A DNA stretch of 64,000 bases from Ruegeria sp. EL01 (GTDB lineage Bacteria; Pseudomonadota; Alphaproteobacteria; Rhodobacterales; Rhodobacteraceae), in NCBI RefSeq assembly GCF_900313035.1, contig NZ_OMPS01000048.1:1-64000 (forward strand), in the 5' to 3' direction. The notes under the pieces were generated by a model. It made no database searches, was not told where the DNA came from, and saw only the letters and a list, made by a program, of their open reading frames with translations. Shown piece by piece: positions 25,438 to 33,799 of the stretch. The first letter of the stretch is position 1. The number at the start of each line of letters is the position of its first letter. A program made the translations under genes and the position numbers.

Positions 25438-26003
25438 TGAAGCGTTTGACCAAAAAATTGCGTCTGTTTCGTCGCGACGAAGAAGGCATGGCAACCATTG
25501 AGTTCATAATGTGGTTCCCGATTTTCATGATGGCCACATACTCGGGCGTTGAGCTGGGGATCGTTGCCTACAACCACGCAAACCTGGAACGCGCGCTCGA
25601 TGAGACGATCCAGGACGTTCGGATGAACCACATAGCGAAATATGACGCGAGCCCCGGCGCAGCATGGACACACACGCTGCTCAAGCAGATCATCTGCGAC
25701 AAAGCTGGTGCACTTCCAGACTGCACTGGCAATCTTGCTTTGGAAATGAAGTCGATTGACCCCCGGTCTACCAATCCTGTTCTGGACGCCAACCCATTTT
25801 GCGTCGACACCCCCGAAGAAGTGCGGGGGAAGGACGATCAGGTGTTCACGCCCGGGAGCTCTAACGAATTGATGATCATCCGAGCCTGCATTGAAATTTA
25901 TCCGCTTTTCAACGGCACTACGCTCGGGAAACTGGCCGCCAGGGATCCCGATGGCCAGTACGAATTGCATGCAACAACGGTGTTTGTCCATGAACCGGCT
26001 TAA
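25434..26003 (+). CDS. TadE-like pseudopilin-type membrane protein
   Basis: A 189-residue protein. After a basic leader (MMKRLTKKLRLFRRD) comes 'EEGMATIEFIMWFPIFMMATYSGVELGIVAYNHANLE', the TadE-like hydrophobic helix with the conserved glutamate after G-x-A-T-I-E. The C-terminal extracytoplasmic part has cysteine pairs ('QIICDKAGALPDC', 'NPFCVDT', 'RACIEIYP') likely to be oxidised. Its start overlaps the VWA gene stop (ATGA) and its end overlaps the next gene by 14 bases. It is presumably a minor pilin-like partner of the VWA protein. Confidence 0.82.
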   Translation: MMKRLTKKLRLFRRDEEGMATIEFIMWFPIFMMATYSGVELGIVAYNHANLERALDETIQDVRMNHIAKYDASPGAAWTHTLLKQIICDKAGALPDCTGNLALEMKSIDPRSTNPVLDANPFCVDTPEEVRGKDDQVFTPGSSNELMIIRACIEIYPLFNGTTLGKLAARDPDGQYELHATTVFVHEPA

Positions 26004-26574
26004 GCGCATACCTTTCAAATCTGTTTCAGGTTTTTTCGGTCGATTTTTCCGAAAACAAGACGGGGTAGTGAGCATCGAAGCCATTATGGTGTTTCCGTTG
26101 CTCTTCTGGTCCATGTGGACCTCATATACATATTTTGACGGCTATCGTCAGAGTGCACGAAACCTGAAGGCGGCGTATGCCATCGCAGATATTCTGTCCC
26201 GCGAAAAAAGCACAGTAACTGCCCAATATGTTACGACCATGTACGACCTGCAAAAATTCATGATTGCGGATCGATCGGCTGTTTCTATGCGAATTTCTTT
26301 CATTCGGTACGACAAGCCGGATGACCGCCATTATGTTTTGTGGTCATGTGTCCGTGGCGATAGCTTCGAAAAGTGGAATAACGGAACGATTGACCAAATC
26401 TGGGATCGCATTCCAGTGATGGCGGACAATGCGTCAATGATCGTGGTAGAAACAAAGGATCACTACAAGCGACCTTTCAAAATTGGCTTTGGTGACAATG
26501 ATTTTGCAATCGACAAGTTCATCTTCACCCAACCTCGCGGCTATCACAACATCAACGTATCGGGTGATTGCTAG
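25990..26574 (+). CDS. Second TadE/TadG-like membrane protein
   Basis: A 194-residue protein from the ATG at 25990; the longer frame back to 25891 lies inside the previous gene. The plan repeats that of its neighbour: a basic leader (MNRLKRIPFKSVSGFFGRFFRK), 'QDGVVSIEAIMVFPLLFWSMWTSYTYFDGY' as the TadE-like helix with conserved glutamate, then a periplasmic domain. It shares the operon with the VWA and TadE genes through overlapping ends. The last four bases overlap the stop of the convergent gene at 26571. Such trios are common in roseobacters, often away from the main tad cluster. Confidence 0.8.
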   Translation: MNRLKRIPFKSVSGFFGRFFRKQDGVVSIEAIMVFPLLFWSMWTSYTYFDGYRQSARNLKAAYAIADILSREKSTVTAQYVTTMYDLQKFMIADRSAVSMRISFIRYDKPDDRHYVLWSCVRGDSFEKWNNGTIDQIWDRIPVMADNASMIVVETKDHYKRPFKIGFGDNDFAIDKFIFTQPRGYHNINVSGDC

Positions 26575-27047
26575 TTCCCCGACCGCTCGACCAGCATTGC
26601 TGTCAACATCTCTGACATAAACTTGGCTTCCGAGGCGGCTGTCACGCCGCCGACGCCAACGCGGTGGCCCATTCGCCACCACAAGCCCGGAGCCCAGCCA
26701 TTTGGGCCTTTTGTGCGGGTGCGAACCAGAAACCCATTTGACGGTTTGAAAGCGAAAACACCGCGATCCACGGATTCAATATCCGCAACCTCGGCGATTA
26801 TGCGTCCAGTCGTGGTGCGTAGTTCCGAACGTGTAAGCTCAATACGATCAAGCGTCGATTGCCACATACGATGCGCCAACCACAGCGTTGCAACACCAAC
26901 GCCCAACAGGAAAACTTGCCAAACCAGTTCGGGCGGTGAAGCAAGTGCGACATAAATCACCAAGGCACCAACAGTGGTCAACATCCCGACACCGGCCCAT
27001 CGTCTGGGGGATGACGCCTGGATCGTCGCCAGCACTTCGTCCTGCAT
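26571..27047 (-). CDS. Conserved membrane protein of unknown function
   Basis: A 158-residue protein with two transmembrane segments near the N-terminus (about residues 19-37, 'VGMLTTVGALVIYVALA', and 42-61, 'LVWQVFLLGVGVATLWLAHR'). A soluble domain follows, 'IELTRSELRTTTGRIIAEVADIESVDRGVFAFKPSNGFLVR', that resembles a PH-like beta domain. Its stop codon overlaps that of the convergent TadE-like gene by four bases. I know it only as a hypothetical protein type in Rhodobacteraceae. Confidence 0.75.
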   Translation of the reverse strand: MQDEVLATIQASSPRRWAGVGMLTTVGALVIYVALASPPELVWQVFLLGVGVATLWLAHRMWQSTLDRIELTRSELRTTTGRIIAEVADIESVDRGVFAFKPSNGFLVRTRTKGPNGWAPGLWWRMGHRVGVGGVTAASEAKFMSEMLTAMLVERSGN

Positions 27048-27204
27048 TGATATCTCCTGTTTATCTGGGCTTCACCTAACTGCTTTTTGTCATGAACAAC
27101 AGGCCCGATACCCTCTGACAATTTTGCACAGGCAAGGTGTGTCTCCGCAAATTGACTGCGATGGCGTAAAGAATAAATGCTGGTCAAACACATAGGAGGT
27201 CGAC

Positions 27205-28116
27205 ATGTCCCTAAGACCCACATTGGAAACCCGGCAGGCCGTACCCACGATGGAAGGGGCTGGGGTAAAACTACATCGCGCATTCGGGTTTCAGGATCCG
27301 TCGGAACTTGATCCATTTCTTCTGTTTGATGACTTCCGCAATGAGCGGCCACAAGACTACCAAGCCGGTTTTCCCTGGCATCCACACCGGGGGATCGAGA
27401 CGATCACCTATGTGTTGTCCGGCACAGTCGAACATTCAGATTCGCTGGGCAACAGCGGCACGCTGGGTGCAGGAGATGTGCAATGGATGACAGCCGGATC
27501 AGGCATCCTGCATCAGGAAATGCCACATGGAAATACATCCGGCCAGATGCATGGGTTTCAGTTGTGGGGCAACCTGCCCTCGGATCAGAAAATGACGGCG
27601 CCACGGTATCAGGATGTGCAAGGTAGCGACATCCCGGAGATCACCGATGACGATGGAACAACCGTGCGGGTGATTGTGGGCGAGTTTTGGGGAAAAATCG
27701 GGCCGGTTGATGGTATCGCTGCTGACCCTCAGTATCTGGACATTCACATCCCGGCGGGCGTCAAAAAGACGTTTCGCATCGACACCTACCGCCGCGCCTT
27801 TGCTTACATATTCCAGGGTCAGGCGGCATTCGCAGACGCCTCGCAACCCTCTGGGATACTGTTGGAAAAAGAGGTTGCCGGGCAAGAGGTCAACATCCGC
27901 GACATGTCAGGGGACAGAACGCTGGTTCGCTTTGGCACCGGGGATGAGATCGCCGTTCAGGCTGGACCAGAGGGTGCGCGATTTCTCTTGATCTCCGGCG
28001 CTCCGATTGATGAGCCGGTTGCCTGGCATGGCCCAATCGTCATGAACACGCAGGCAGAACTGGAACGGGCGTTTCGGGAACTTCGGAATGGATCTTTCAT
28101 TCGGCCTGCGCATTGA
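27205..28116 (+). CDS. Pirin family protein
   Basis: A 303-residue bicupin. The N-terminal cupin has the metal-site pattern 'FPWHPHRGIETITYVLSG' (H-x-H) and 'GSGILHQEMPHG' (H and E), expected to hold one iron. The C-terminal 'IPAGVKKTFRIDTYRRAFAYIFQG' is the second cupin. Bacterial pirins include quercetin 2,3-dioxygenase-active members and proteins of unknown role, so no substrate is assigned. The ATG follows AGGAGG at six bases. A TTGACT lies about 50 bases upstream as a possible -35 element. The TetR gene is convergent. Confidence 0.88.
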   Translation: MSLRPTLETRQAVPTMEGAGVKLHRAFGFQDPSELDPFLLFDDFRNERPQDYQAGFPWHPHRGIETITYVLSGTVEHSDSLGNSGTLGAGDVQWMTAGSGILHQEMPHGNTSGQMHGFQLWGNLPSDQKMTAPRYQDVQGSDIPEITDDDGTTVRVIVGEFWGKIGPVDGIAADPQYLDIHIPAGVKKTFRIDTYRRAFAYIFQGQAAFADASQPSGILLEKEVAGQEVNIRDMSGDRTLVRFGTGDEIAVQAGPEGARFLLISGAPIDEPVAWHGPIVMNTQAELERAFRELRNGSFIRPAH

Positions 28117-28143
28117 CGAAACGGCGGCCTGATCCGGGATGGG

Positions 28144-28731
28144 TCAAGCCGTTACCGACCGGCGCACCATATCCCAATAAACCTGCTCCACCTCGTCCAG
28201 CGACAATCGTCCACCGGACCGGTACCAGGTCATTACACCGTTCAGCATGGCAATCACCGCCAAGGTCGCGATCTTGGTATCTGAAATCGCAAACAATCCG
28301 GATTGCTGCCCTTGGTGGAGAATGCCCTCAAGCGCGTTTTCGTATTTTCGGCGTAAATCCTCGATCTCGACAAAATTGTCCGGCGTCAGATTGCGAAGCT
28401 CCATATAGGCGATGAAAACCTCGTCCGGGCGTTCCAGATGAAAACGTATGTGAAACCCGACAAAGCGACGCAGCGTATCCTGTGCATCACCGCCCTGATC
28501 CATGGCTTCATAGGCCTCCAACAGTTCCTGCATGTGGTCGCGCATCAGCCGGTACAACAGGCTTTGTTTGTCGGGAGTATAATTGTAAAGTGCACCGGCC
28601 TGCACACCGACGTCCTTCGCAATCTGGCGCATTGAGACCGCAGCATAGCCATGGCGCGCAAAAAGCCTGATAGCGGCTTCGCGAATTCGCGGGCCTGTTA
28701 TGTCGGAATGTGAACCTTGTGTACGCGCCAT
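28144..28731 (-). CDS. TetR-family transcriptional regulator
   Basis: A 195-residue repressor-type protein. Its N-terminal HTH reads 'IREAAIRLFARHGYAAVSMRQIAKDVGVQAGALYNYTPDKQSLLY', the standard TetR DNA-binding block with the 'Y.Y...K..LL' end. The C-terminal all-helical domain is divergent, as usual for ligand sensing. The ATG at 28731 (MARTQGSHS) is preferred over an in-frame start at 28752. A perfect palindrome TGAACA-AA-TGTTCA at 28746-28759 sits just upstream and is probably its own operator. The target besides itself may be the divergent lipoprotein gene or pirin. Confidence 0.86.
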   Translation of the reverse strand: MARTQGSHSDITGPRIREAAIRLFARHGYAAVSMRQIAKDVGVQAGALYNYTPDKQSLLYRLMRDHMQELLEAYEAMDQGGDAQDTLRRFVGFHIRFHLERPDEVFIAYMELRNLTPDNFVEIEDLRRKYENALEGILHQGQQSGLFAISDTKIATLAVIAMLNGVMTWYRSGGRLSLDEVEQVYWDMVRRSVTA

Positions 28732-28745
28732 TCCGTGACCGTATC

Positions 28746-28759
28746 TGAACAAATGTTCA
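28746..28759. promoter_or_regulatory. Palindromic operator upstream of the TetR gene
   Basis: TGAACA-AA-TGTTCA is a perfect 14-bp palindrome ending 15 bases before the TetR start codon, in the region separating it from the divergent lipoprotein gene (28833). Its form and place are typical of TetR autoregulation. Confidence 0.6.
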
Positions 28760-28832
28760 AATAGAACCCTGCTTGAACCAGCCTGGCAAAACGTGCATCA
28801 CAGGCGAACGATGGACTTTGAAAGGTTTCACC

Positions 28833-29081
28833 ATGAAGCCCCTGCCCCTGCTGACCCTGTTGCTGATCTGCGCCGGATGCGCTGACATACCCGAGCTTGA
28901 TGGCAGCGAACCAAAATCTGTGAAATCTGCTGATTATCCTCACCTAATCCCTTTGCATGACATTCTTGGTGCCCCCGCTGATCCAGTCAGCGAAGCCGCC
29001 GAAGTCGAACAGGACCTGACAGCCCGCAGCGAAGCCTTGGCGAAAAAGGCGCAAGCGCTGCAGAACGCGCAAATCAACTAA
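28833..29081 (+). CDS. Small lipoprotein
   Basis: An 82-residue protein from the ATG at 28833 with a lipoprotein signal peptide: MKPLPLLTLLLICAGCADIPELDG, with the lipobox LICAGC-like and lipidated cysteine at residue 16. The mature part ends in a helical, alanine- and lysine-rich segment ('LTARSEALAKKAQALQNAQ') that may form a short coiled coil. It resembles short lipoproteins seen upstream of hom in roseobacters, but I know no function. The start is further supported by the loss of the signal peptide with the upstream ATG. Confidence 0.75.
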   Translation: MKPLPLLTLLLICAGCADIPELDGSEPKSVKSADYPHLIPLHDILGAPADPVSEAAEVEQDLTARSEALAKKAQALQNAQIN

Positions 29082-29207
29082 CGATAAGGGTTTCGACGCC
29101 CAACCGACCGGTGACGGATTGAACCCTCGTCCCGAACCAGCTAAGGCAACGCTGAACGGACAACGCGTCCGAATTCAGACAATGTCGAGCGGAAAGGAAC
29201 CCACGGA

Positions 29208-30494
29208 ATGGCACAGGCACTGCGGCTGGGAATTGCGGGCTTGGGAACTGTCGGCGTGGGTGTCGTCAGGATCGTTCGACGCCAAGCGGAGCTGCTGCAG
29301 GCGCGCACCGGTCGCCCAATTGAGATCGTGGCCATTTCCGCGCGCGACCCGAAAAAAGATCGCGGTGTCAGCCTGTCCGAATATGCGTGGGAAACCGACC
29401 CAGTTGCTTTGGCAAAACGCGATGATATCGACGTATTTGTTGAATTGATGGGGGGTGAAAACGGCCCCGCCAAAACATCGGTCGAAGCGGCGCTGTCCAG
29501 TGGCAAGGATGTGGTCACCGCAAACAAGGCTTTGCTAGCGATCCACGGCCAGGATCTGGCGGAAAAGGCCGAAGCTTCAGGCCGCGTTATCCGGTTCGAA
29601 GCCGCAGTGGCCGGTGGTATTCCCGTGATCAAGGCGCTGACCGAAGGGTTGGCCGGAAACGACATCACCCGCGTCATGGGCGTTATGAACGGCACGTGCA
29701 ACTACATCCTGACACGGATGCAATCGCAAGAGCTGGGGTATAACTCCCTGTTTGAAGAATGCGCGCAGCTAGGGTATCTGGAAGCGGATCCAAACCTTGA
29801 TGTGGGCGGCATCGATGCTGCTCATAAGCTGGCGCTTTTGTCGTCCATCGCCTTTGGCACAAAACCCAATTTCGACGGGATCGAGATCGAAGGCATTCAG
29901 CAGATCAGCCTGGACGATATCCACCAAGCGTCTGATATGGGTTATCGGATCAAGCTGTTGGGTGTTGCGCAGCGCACAGCGCGTGGCCTGGAACAACGGA
30001 TGCAACCGTGCCTGGTGCCCAGTGACTCACCTTTGGGTCAGCTTGAGGGTGGCACGAACATGGTTGTGATCGAAGGCGACGCGGTCGAACAGGTGGTTCT
30101 GCGCGGCCCGGGCGCTGGCGAAGGCCCAACTGCAAGCGCCGTTATGGGCGACGTGTGTGATCTGGCGCGTGGTTTGCAAATTCCAATATTCGGACGCCCT
30201 GCAACGTCATTGGAAGAGGCCACCCCGGCCCGCACAGGCCTACCGGCCCCTTACTACCTGCGCCTCGCGTTGTTGGACAAGCCCGGGGCGTTGGCCAAGG
30301 TTGCCGCGATTCTGGGCGATGCCGGAGTGTCGATTGATCGAATGCGCCAATACGCACATTCCGAAAACACCGCCCCGGTGTTGATTGTGACTCACAAGAC
30401 CACCCGAACCACGCTGGACCACGCGCTTGAAGGCCTGCGCGCCACCGATGTGGTGTCGGGCGAGCCTGTTGCACTTCGGATCGAACAGGTCTGA
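29208..30494 (+). CDS. hom: Homoserine dehydrogenase
   Basis: A 428-residue enzyme reducing aspartate semialdehyde to homoserine, the branch point to methionine and threonine. The NAD(P)-binding 'LGIAGLGTVGVGVVRIVRR' opens it; 'ELMGGENGPAKTSVEAALSSGKDVVTANKALLA' and 'AAVAGGIPVIKALTEGLAGNDITRVMGVMNGTCNYILT' are catalytic-domain blocks, and a regulatory ACT domain begins near residue 348 ('YYLRLALLDKPGALAKVA'). It is followed after 71 bases by glpX. The ATG has GGAA upstream, with no better start nearby. The 126-base upstream region contains no structure I can identify with confidence. Confidence 0.96.
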   Translation: MAQALRLGIAGLGTVGVGVVRIVRRQAELLQARTGRPIEIVAISARDPKKDRGVSLSEYAWETDPVALAKRDDIDVFVELMGGENGPAKTSVEAALSSGKDVVTANKALLAIHGQDLAEKAEASGRVIRFEAAVAGGIPVIKALTEGLAGNDITRVMGVMNGTCNYILTRMQSQELGYNSLFEECAQLGYLEADPNLDVGGIDAAHKLALLSSIAFGTKPNFDGIEIEGIQQISLDDIHQASDMGYRIKLLGVAQRTARGLEQRMQPCLVPSDSPLGQLEGGTNMVVIEGDAVEQVVLRGPGAGEGPTASAVMGDVCDLARGLQIPIFGRPATSLEEATPARTGLPAPYYLRLALLDKPGALAKVAAILGDAGVSIDRMRQYAHSENTAPVLIVTHKTTRTTLDHALEGLRATDVVSGEPVALRIEQV

Positions 30495-30565
30495 CCCCTT
30501 GCAGCCTGCGCCATGAGCAGGCTATTCCAGACATGACGTCTTTGCTGACCAAAGGATTACATCGT

Positions 30566-31549
30566 ATGACCGCTGCCAAAATTGATTTCAACGACCGCCT
30601 GCTGTCTCTGGGCCTAGCCCGGGTCGCAGAACAGGCAGCGCTTGCCTCAGCCTCGCTGGTCGGGCGCGGCGACGAAAAAGCTGCCGATCAGGCCGCAGTG
30701 AACGCGATGCGTGAACAATTGAACCTGTTGGATATTGCGGGCGTCGTTGTCATCGGTGAAGGCGAACGGGACGAAGCGCCGATGCTGTTTATTGGTGAAG
30801 AAGTTGGAACGGGCAATGGCCCCGGCGTGGACATCGCGCTGGACCCGCTTGAAGGCACGACGCTGACAGCCAAGGACATGCCCAACGCGTTGACCGTGAT
30901 TGCCATGGGTCCCCGCGGTTCAATGTTGCACGCTCCGGACGTTTATATGGACAAACTGGCAGTTGGTCCGGGCTATCCGGACGGCGTCGTCAATCTCGAC
31001 ATGAGCCCGCGTGAGCGGGTCGAGGCGCTGGCCAAAGTCAAAAACTGCACCCCTGCGGACATCACTGTCTGCATTCTGGAACGCCCGCGCCACGAAGCGA
31101 TGATCGCCGAAGTGCGCGAAACGGGCGCGGCAATCCGACTGATCACAGACGGCGACGTCGCCGGAGTGATGCATTGCGCCGAAAGCGAAGAAACCGGGAT
31201 CGACATGTACATGGGTCAGGGTGGCGCACCCGAAGGTGTCCTGGCCGCAGCCGCGCTGAAATGCATGGGCGGGCAGATCTTTGGTCGTCTGCTGTTCCGC
31301 AACGATGACGAACGTGGCCGTGCCGCCAAGGCTGGCATCACAGATCTGGACCGCATTTATACGCGGGATGAGATGGTAACCGCTGACGTGATCTTTGCCG
31401 CCACAGGCGTCACGGGTGGGTCGCTTCTGCCGCGCATCAAACGAGAGCCGGGCTGGGTCGAAACCACCACGCTGCTCATGCGTTCGAAAACCGGATCAGT
31501 GCGCCGCATGTCGTATCGCACGCCTACCTGGCCTCATGCCGAAGCGTAG
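30566..31549 (+). CDS. glpX: Fructose-1,6-bisphosphatase, class II
   Basis: A 327-residue GlpX-type phosphatase of gluconeogenesis, which may also use sedoheptulose 1,7-bisphosphate. Metal and catalytic blocks are 'GVVVIGEGERDEAPMLFIGE', 'VDIALDPLEGTTLTAKDMPNALTVIA' and 'GGAPEGVLAAAALKCMGGQ'. The ATG at 30566 starts the conserved MTAAKIDFNDRLLSLGL; the ATG at 30533 would add 11 unrelated residues. It lies between hom and recJ on the same strand, a gene order I regard as common in Rhodobacteraceae. Confidence 0.95.
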   Translation: MTAAKIDFNDRLLSLGLARVAEQAALASASLVGRGDEKAADQAAVNAMREQLNLLDIAGVVVIGEGERDEAPMLFIGEEVGTGNGPGVDIALDPLEGTTLTAKDMPNALTVIAMGPRGSMLHAPDVYMDKLAVGPGYPDGVVNLDMSPRERVEALAKVKNCTPADITVCILERPRHEAMIAEVRETGAAIRLITDGDVAGVMHCAESEETGIDMYMGQGGAPEGVLAAAALKCMGGQIFGRLLFRNDDERGRAAKAGITDLDRIYTRDEMVTADVIFAATGVTGGSLLPRIKREPGWVETTTLLMRSKTGSVRRMSYRTPTWPHAEA

Positions 31550-31590
31550 AACTATGTGCCTTTGCCTTAGGCAAGCGTATCTGTGTTGAA

Positions 31591-31630
31591 TTGACAGGCC
31601 GGGTCCGTAAGGGTCCGGCCTTGCTGTCAA
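31591..31630 (+). repeat. Long stem-loop between glpX and recJ
   Basis: TTGACA (31591-31596) pairs with TGTCAA (31625-31630), and GGCCGG (31597-31602) pairs with CCGGCC (31615-31620), with a four-base bulge. The hairpin ends immediately before the recJ ribosome site AGGGG. No T-run follows, so it is not a classic terminator. It may limit recJ translation or mark an mRNA processing site. A smaller TTGCC-TTA-GGCAA repeat lies at 31562-31574. Confidence 0.5.
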
Positions 31631-31641
31631 AGGGGAACGGA

Positions 31642-33384
31642 TTGAGCTTTTTGGGGGTCGAACAATCGCTAACTGGCCGGCGTTGGATTGGACCCACGCC
31701 CGAAGTTGAACGCGCGGCGGAAATGCTGGCGCAACAGACTGATCTGCACCGGGCGGTCTGCCAGGTGCTTGCCCGGCGCGGAGTGCCTCCTATGGAGGCG
31801 CAGAGCTTTCTGGACCCCAAGCTCAAAGAACTCTTGCCCGATCCGCGCACCCTGAAAGACATGGAAATCGCGGCTACCCGGTTTCTGCAGGCCGCTCACC
31901 AAAAGCAGCGTATCGCTGTGTTTGCTGATTACGACGTGGATGGCGGCAGTTCTGCAGCGTTACTGTTGGTCTGGTTGCGCCAGATGGGTGTGCAGGCGAC
32001 CTTTTATGTGCCTGACCGGATCGACGAAGGTTATGGCCCGAATGTACCAGCCATGCAAACGCTGGCGAAGTCGCATGACCTGATCATTTGTGTGGATTGC
32101 GGCACACTCAGTCATGAGCCCATCGCGGCTGCCAAGGGTGCCGATGTCATCGTTCTGGACCACCATCTTGGCGGCGAAACCCTGCCCGAGTGTGTGGCGG
32201 TCGTGAACCCGAACCGGCAAGACGAAAGCGGCGATCTGGGGTATCTGTGCGCAGCAGGCGTGGTCTTTCTGATGTTGGTCGAAGCTGGCCGTCAGATGCG
32301 GGGCACGGGGACCAAAGGTCCTGATTTGATGTCTTTGCTGGATCTCGTTGCCCTAGCAACGGTTGCGGATGTGGCGCCTTTGATCAGCGCCAATCGAGCG
32401 CTGGTACGACAGGGCCTGAAGGTTATGGCCGCGCGCAAAAGACCGGGTCTGGTGGCCCTGTCGGATGTGGCAAGGATGGATTCTGCTCCAAACAGTTATC
32501 ATCTGGGATTTCTTCTGGGGCCGAGAGTCAACGCAGGTGGCCGGATTGGTCAGGCTGATCTTGGCGCGCGATTGCTAAGCACCGAGTCGATGACCGAGGC
32601 CGAAGCCCTGTCCGAGCGTCTGGACGCGTTGAACTCCGAACGGCGGGAGATCGAAAACGCGGTCCGAGCCGCCGCGCTGGACCAAGCCGAGGATCGGGGC
32701 TTGGACGCACCACTGGTCTGGGCCGCCGGTGAGGGTTGGCACCCCGGAGTCGTCGGGATTGTCGCCTCGCGTTTGAAAGAAACGGCAAATCGTCCCGCCA
32801 TCGTCATCGGACTTGATGGGGATGAGGGCAAAGGCTCGGGACGGTCTGTATCGGGCGTCGATTTGGGTGCGTCGATCCAAAGGTTGGCCGCGGAAGGTTT
32901 GCTGGTGAAAGGCGGTGGCCACAAAATGGCGGCTGGTCTGACGGTAAAGCGCGATCAGTTGGAACCGGCCATGGAACGATTGAGCGAGCTGTTGGCCAAA
33001 CAAGGGGCCGGACAAGGCGGACCAGCGGATTTGAAGCTGGACGGTACGCTGATGCCCAGCGCGGCGACGGTTGATCTGATCGAACAGATTGAAAAGGCAG
33101 GTCCTTTTGGCGCCAGCGCCCCTGCCCCACGTTACGTTTTGCCTGATCTTCAGGTGCGCTTTGCCAAACGCGTGGGCGAGTCCCATTTGAAACTGTCCCT
33201 GTCGGACGGCATGAGCAGTGGGCTTGATGCGATAGCCTTTGGTGCGTTTGATGGACCGATCGGAGAACGGCTGTCAAATCACGGCGGTGCACGGTTCCAT
33301 TTTGCCGGTCGGCTCGAGATCAATTCATGGGGCGGTCGACAAAATGTGCAACTGCGCCTCGAGGACGTGGCGGAGGCCAATTGA
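31642..33384 (+). CDS. recJ: Single-stranded-DNA-specific exonuclease RecJ
   Basis: A 580-residue 5'-3' ssDNA exonuclease of the DHH superfamily, acting in recombination and mismatch repair. Motif I is 'AVFADYDVDGGSSAALL', motif III contains 'VIVLDHHLGGETLP', and 'RVNAGGRIGQADLGARLL', 'HPGVVGIVASRL' and 'KGGGHKMAAGLTV' (DHHA1) follow. The TTG at 31642 (encoding MSFLGVEQSLTGRRW) is chosen because AGGGGAACGG directly precedes it and the conserved sequence starts here; the open frame extends back to 31591 inside a hairpin. It follows glpX by 92 bases. Confidence 0.94.
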   Translation: MSFLGVEQSLTGRRWIGPTPEVERAAEMLAQQTDLHRAVCQVLARRGVPPMEAQSFLDPKLKELLPDPRTLKDMEIAATRFLQAAHQKQRIAVFADYDVDGGSSAALLLVWLRQMGVQATFYVPDRIDEGYGPNVPAMQTLAKSHDLIICVDCGTLSHEPIAAAKGADVIVLDHHLGGETLPECVAVVNPNRQDESGDLGYLCAAGVVFLMLVEAGRQMRGTGTKGPDLMSLLDLVALATVADVAPLISANRALVRQGLKVMAARKRPGLVALSDVARMDSAPNSYHLGFLLGPRVNAGGRIGQADLGARLLSTESMTEAEALSERLDALNSERREIENAVRAAALDQAEDRGLDAPLVWAAGEGWHPGVVGIVASRLKETANRPAIVIGLDGDEGKGSGRSVSGVDLGASIQRLAAEGLLVKGGGHKMAAGLTVKRDQLEPAMERLSELLAKQGAGQGGPADLKLDGTLMPSAATVDLIEQIEKAGPFGASAPAPRYVLPDLQVRFAKRVGESHLKLSLSDGMSSGLDAIAFGAFDGPIGERLSNHGGARFHFAGRLEINSWGGRQNVQLRLEDVAEAN

Positions 33385-33492
33385 GCCCGGTTTCTGGCCC
33401 TGCGCCGCACGCCAAAAAACTTTCACATCCCTGCACTTTTCGGCTTGCGGGGGTCCGAGTGAAACCGTAAAAGGCCCTCCACAAGCCAGCGT

Positions 33493-33567
33493 GGCCCGTT
33501 CGTCTATCGGTTAGGACGCCAGGTTTTCAACCTGGAAAGAGGGGTTCGATTCCCCTACGGGCTACCA
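33493..33567 (+). tRNA. tRNA-Glu (anticodon TTC), copy 1
   Basis: A 75-nt tRNA with encoded CCA. The acceptor stem is GGCCCGT with ACGGGCT, and the anticodon arm CCAGG-TTTTCAA-CCTGG gives anticodon TTC (Glu). The T arm contains GGTTCGATTCC. The sequence is identical to the copy at 33638. Confidence 0.97.
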
Positions 33568-33637
33568 ACTTGTGTTTTTATATATTTTCCAGCGGGTTAG
33601 TGATAGCTAGCCAACCGTCTTGCTGGTTAGCCAACGT

Positions 33638-33712
33638 GGCCCGTTCGTCTATCGGTTAGGACGCCAGGTTTTCAACCTGGAAAGAGGGGTTCGATTCCCC
33701 TACGGGCTACCA
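33638..33712 (+). tRNA. tRNA-Glu (anticodon TTC), copy 2
   Basis: Identical over all 75 nt to the gene at 33493-33567 and 70 bases downstream of it, so it is a tandem duplicate. The spacer between them is AT-rich (a TGTTTTTATATATTTT stretch) and does not look duplicated beyond a few bases. No clear terminator follows. Confidence 0.97.
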
Positions 33713-33799
33713 TCAAACCTCAAAAAAACTATAAAGTGCTTTTAGGCCAGACACTTCCCAAGCGTCTGATGCGTCCGGACACCATGGTTTGAACAACGT

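Noticed and set aside
29082-29207. Possible SAM-II-type riboswitch upstream of hom (GGTGACGG...GCTAAGG)
   Set aside because: A few bases resemble the conserved GGTGA and GCTAAA parts, but the spacing and the required stems do not form.
31591-31596. TTGACA as a recJ promoter -35 element
   Set aside because: It is one arm of the stem-loop, and no -10 element lies at the right distance before the start.
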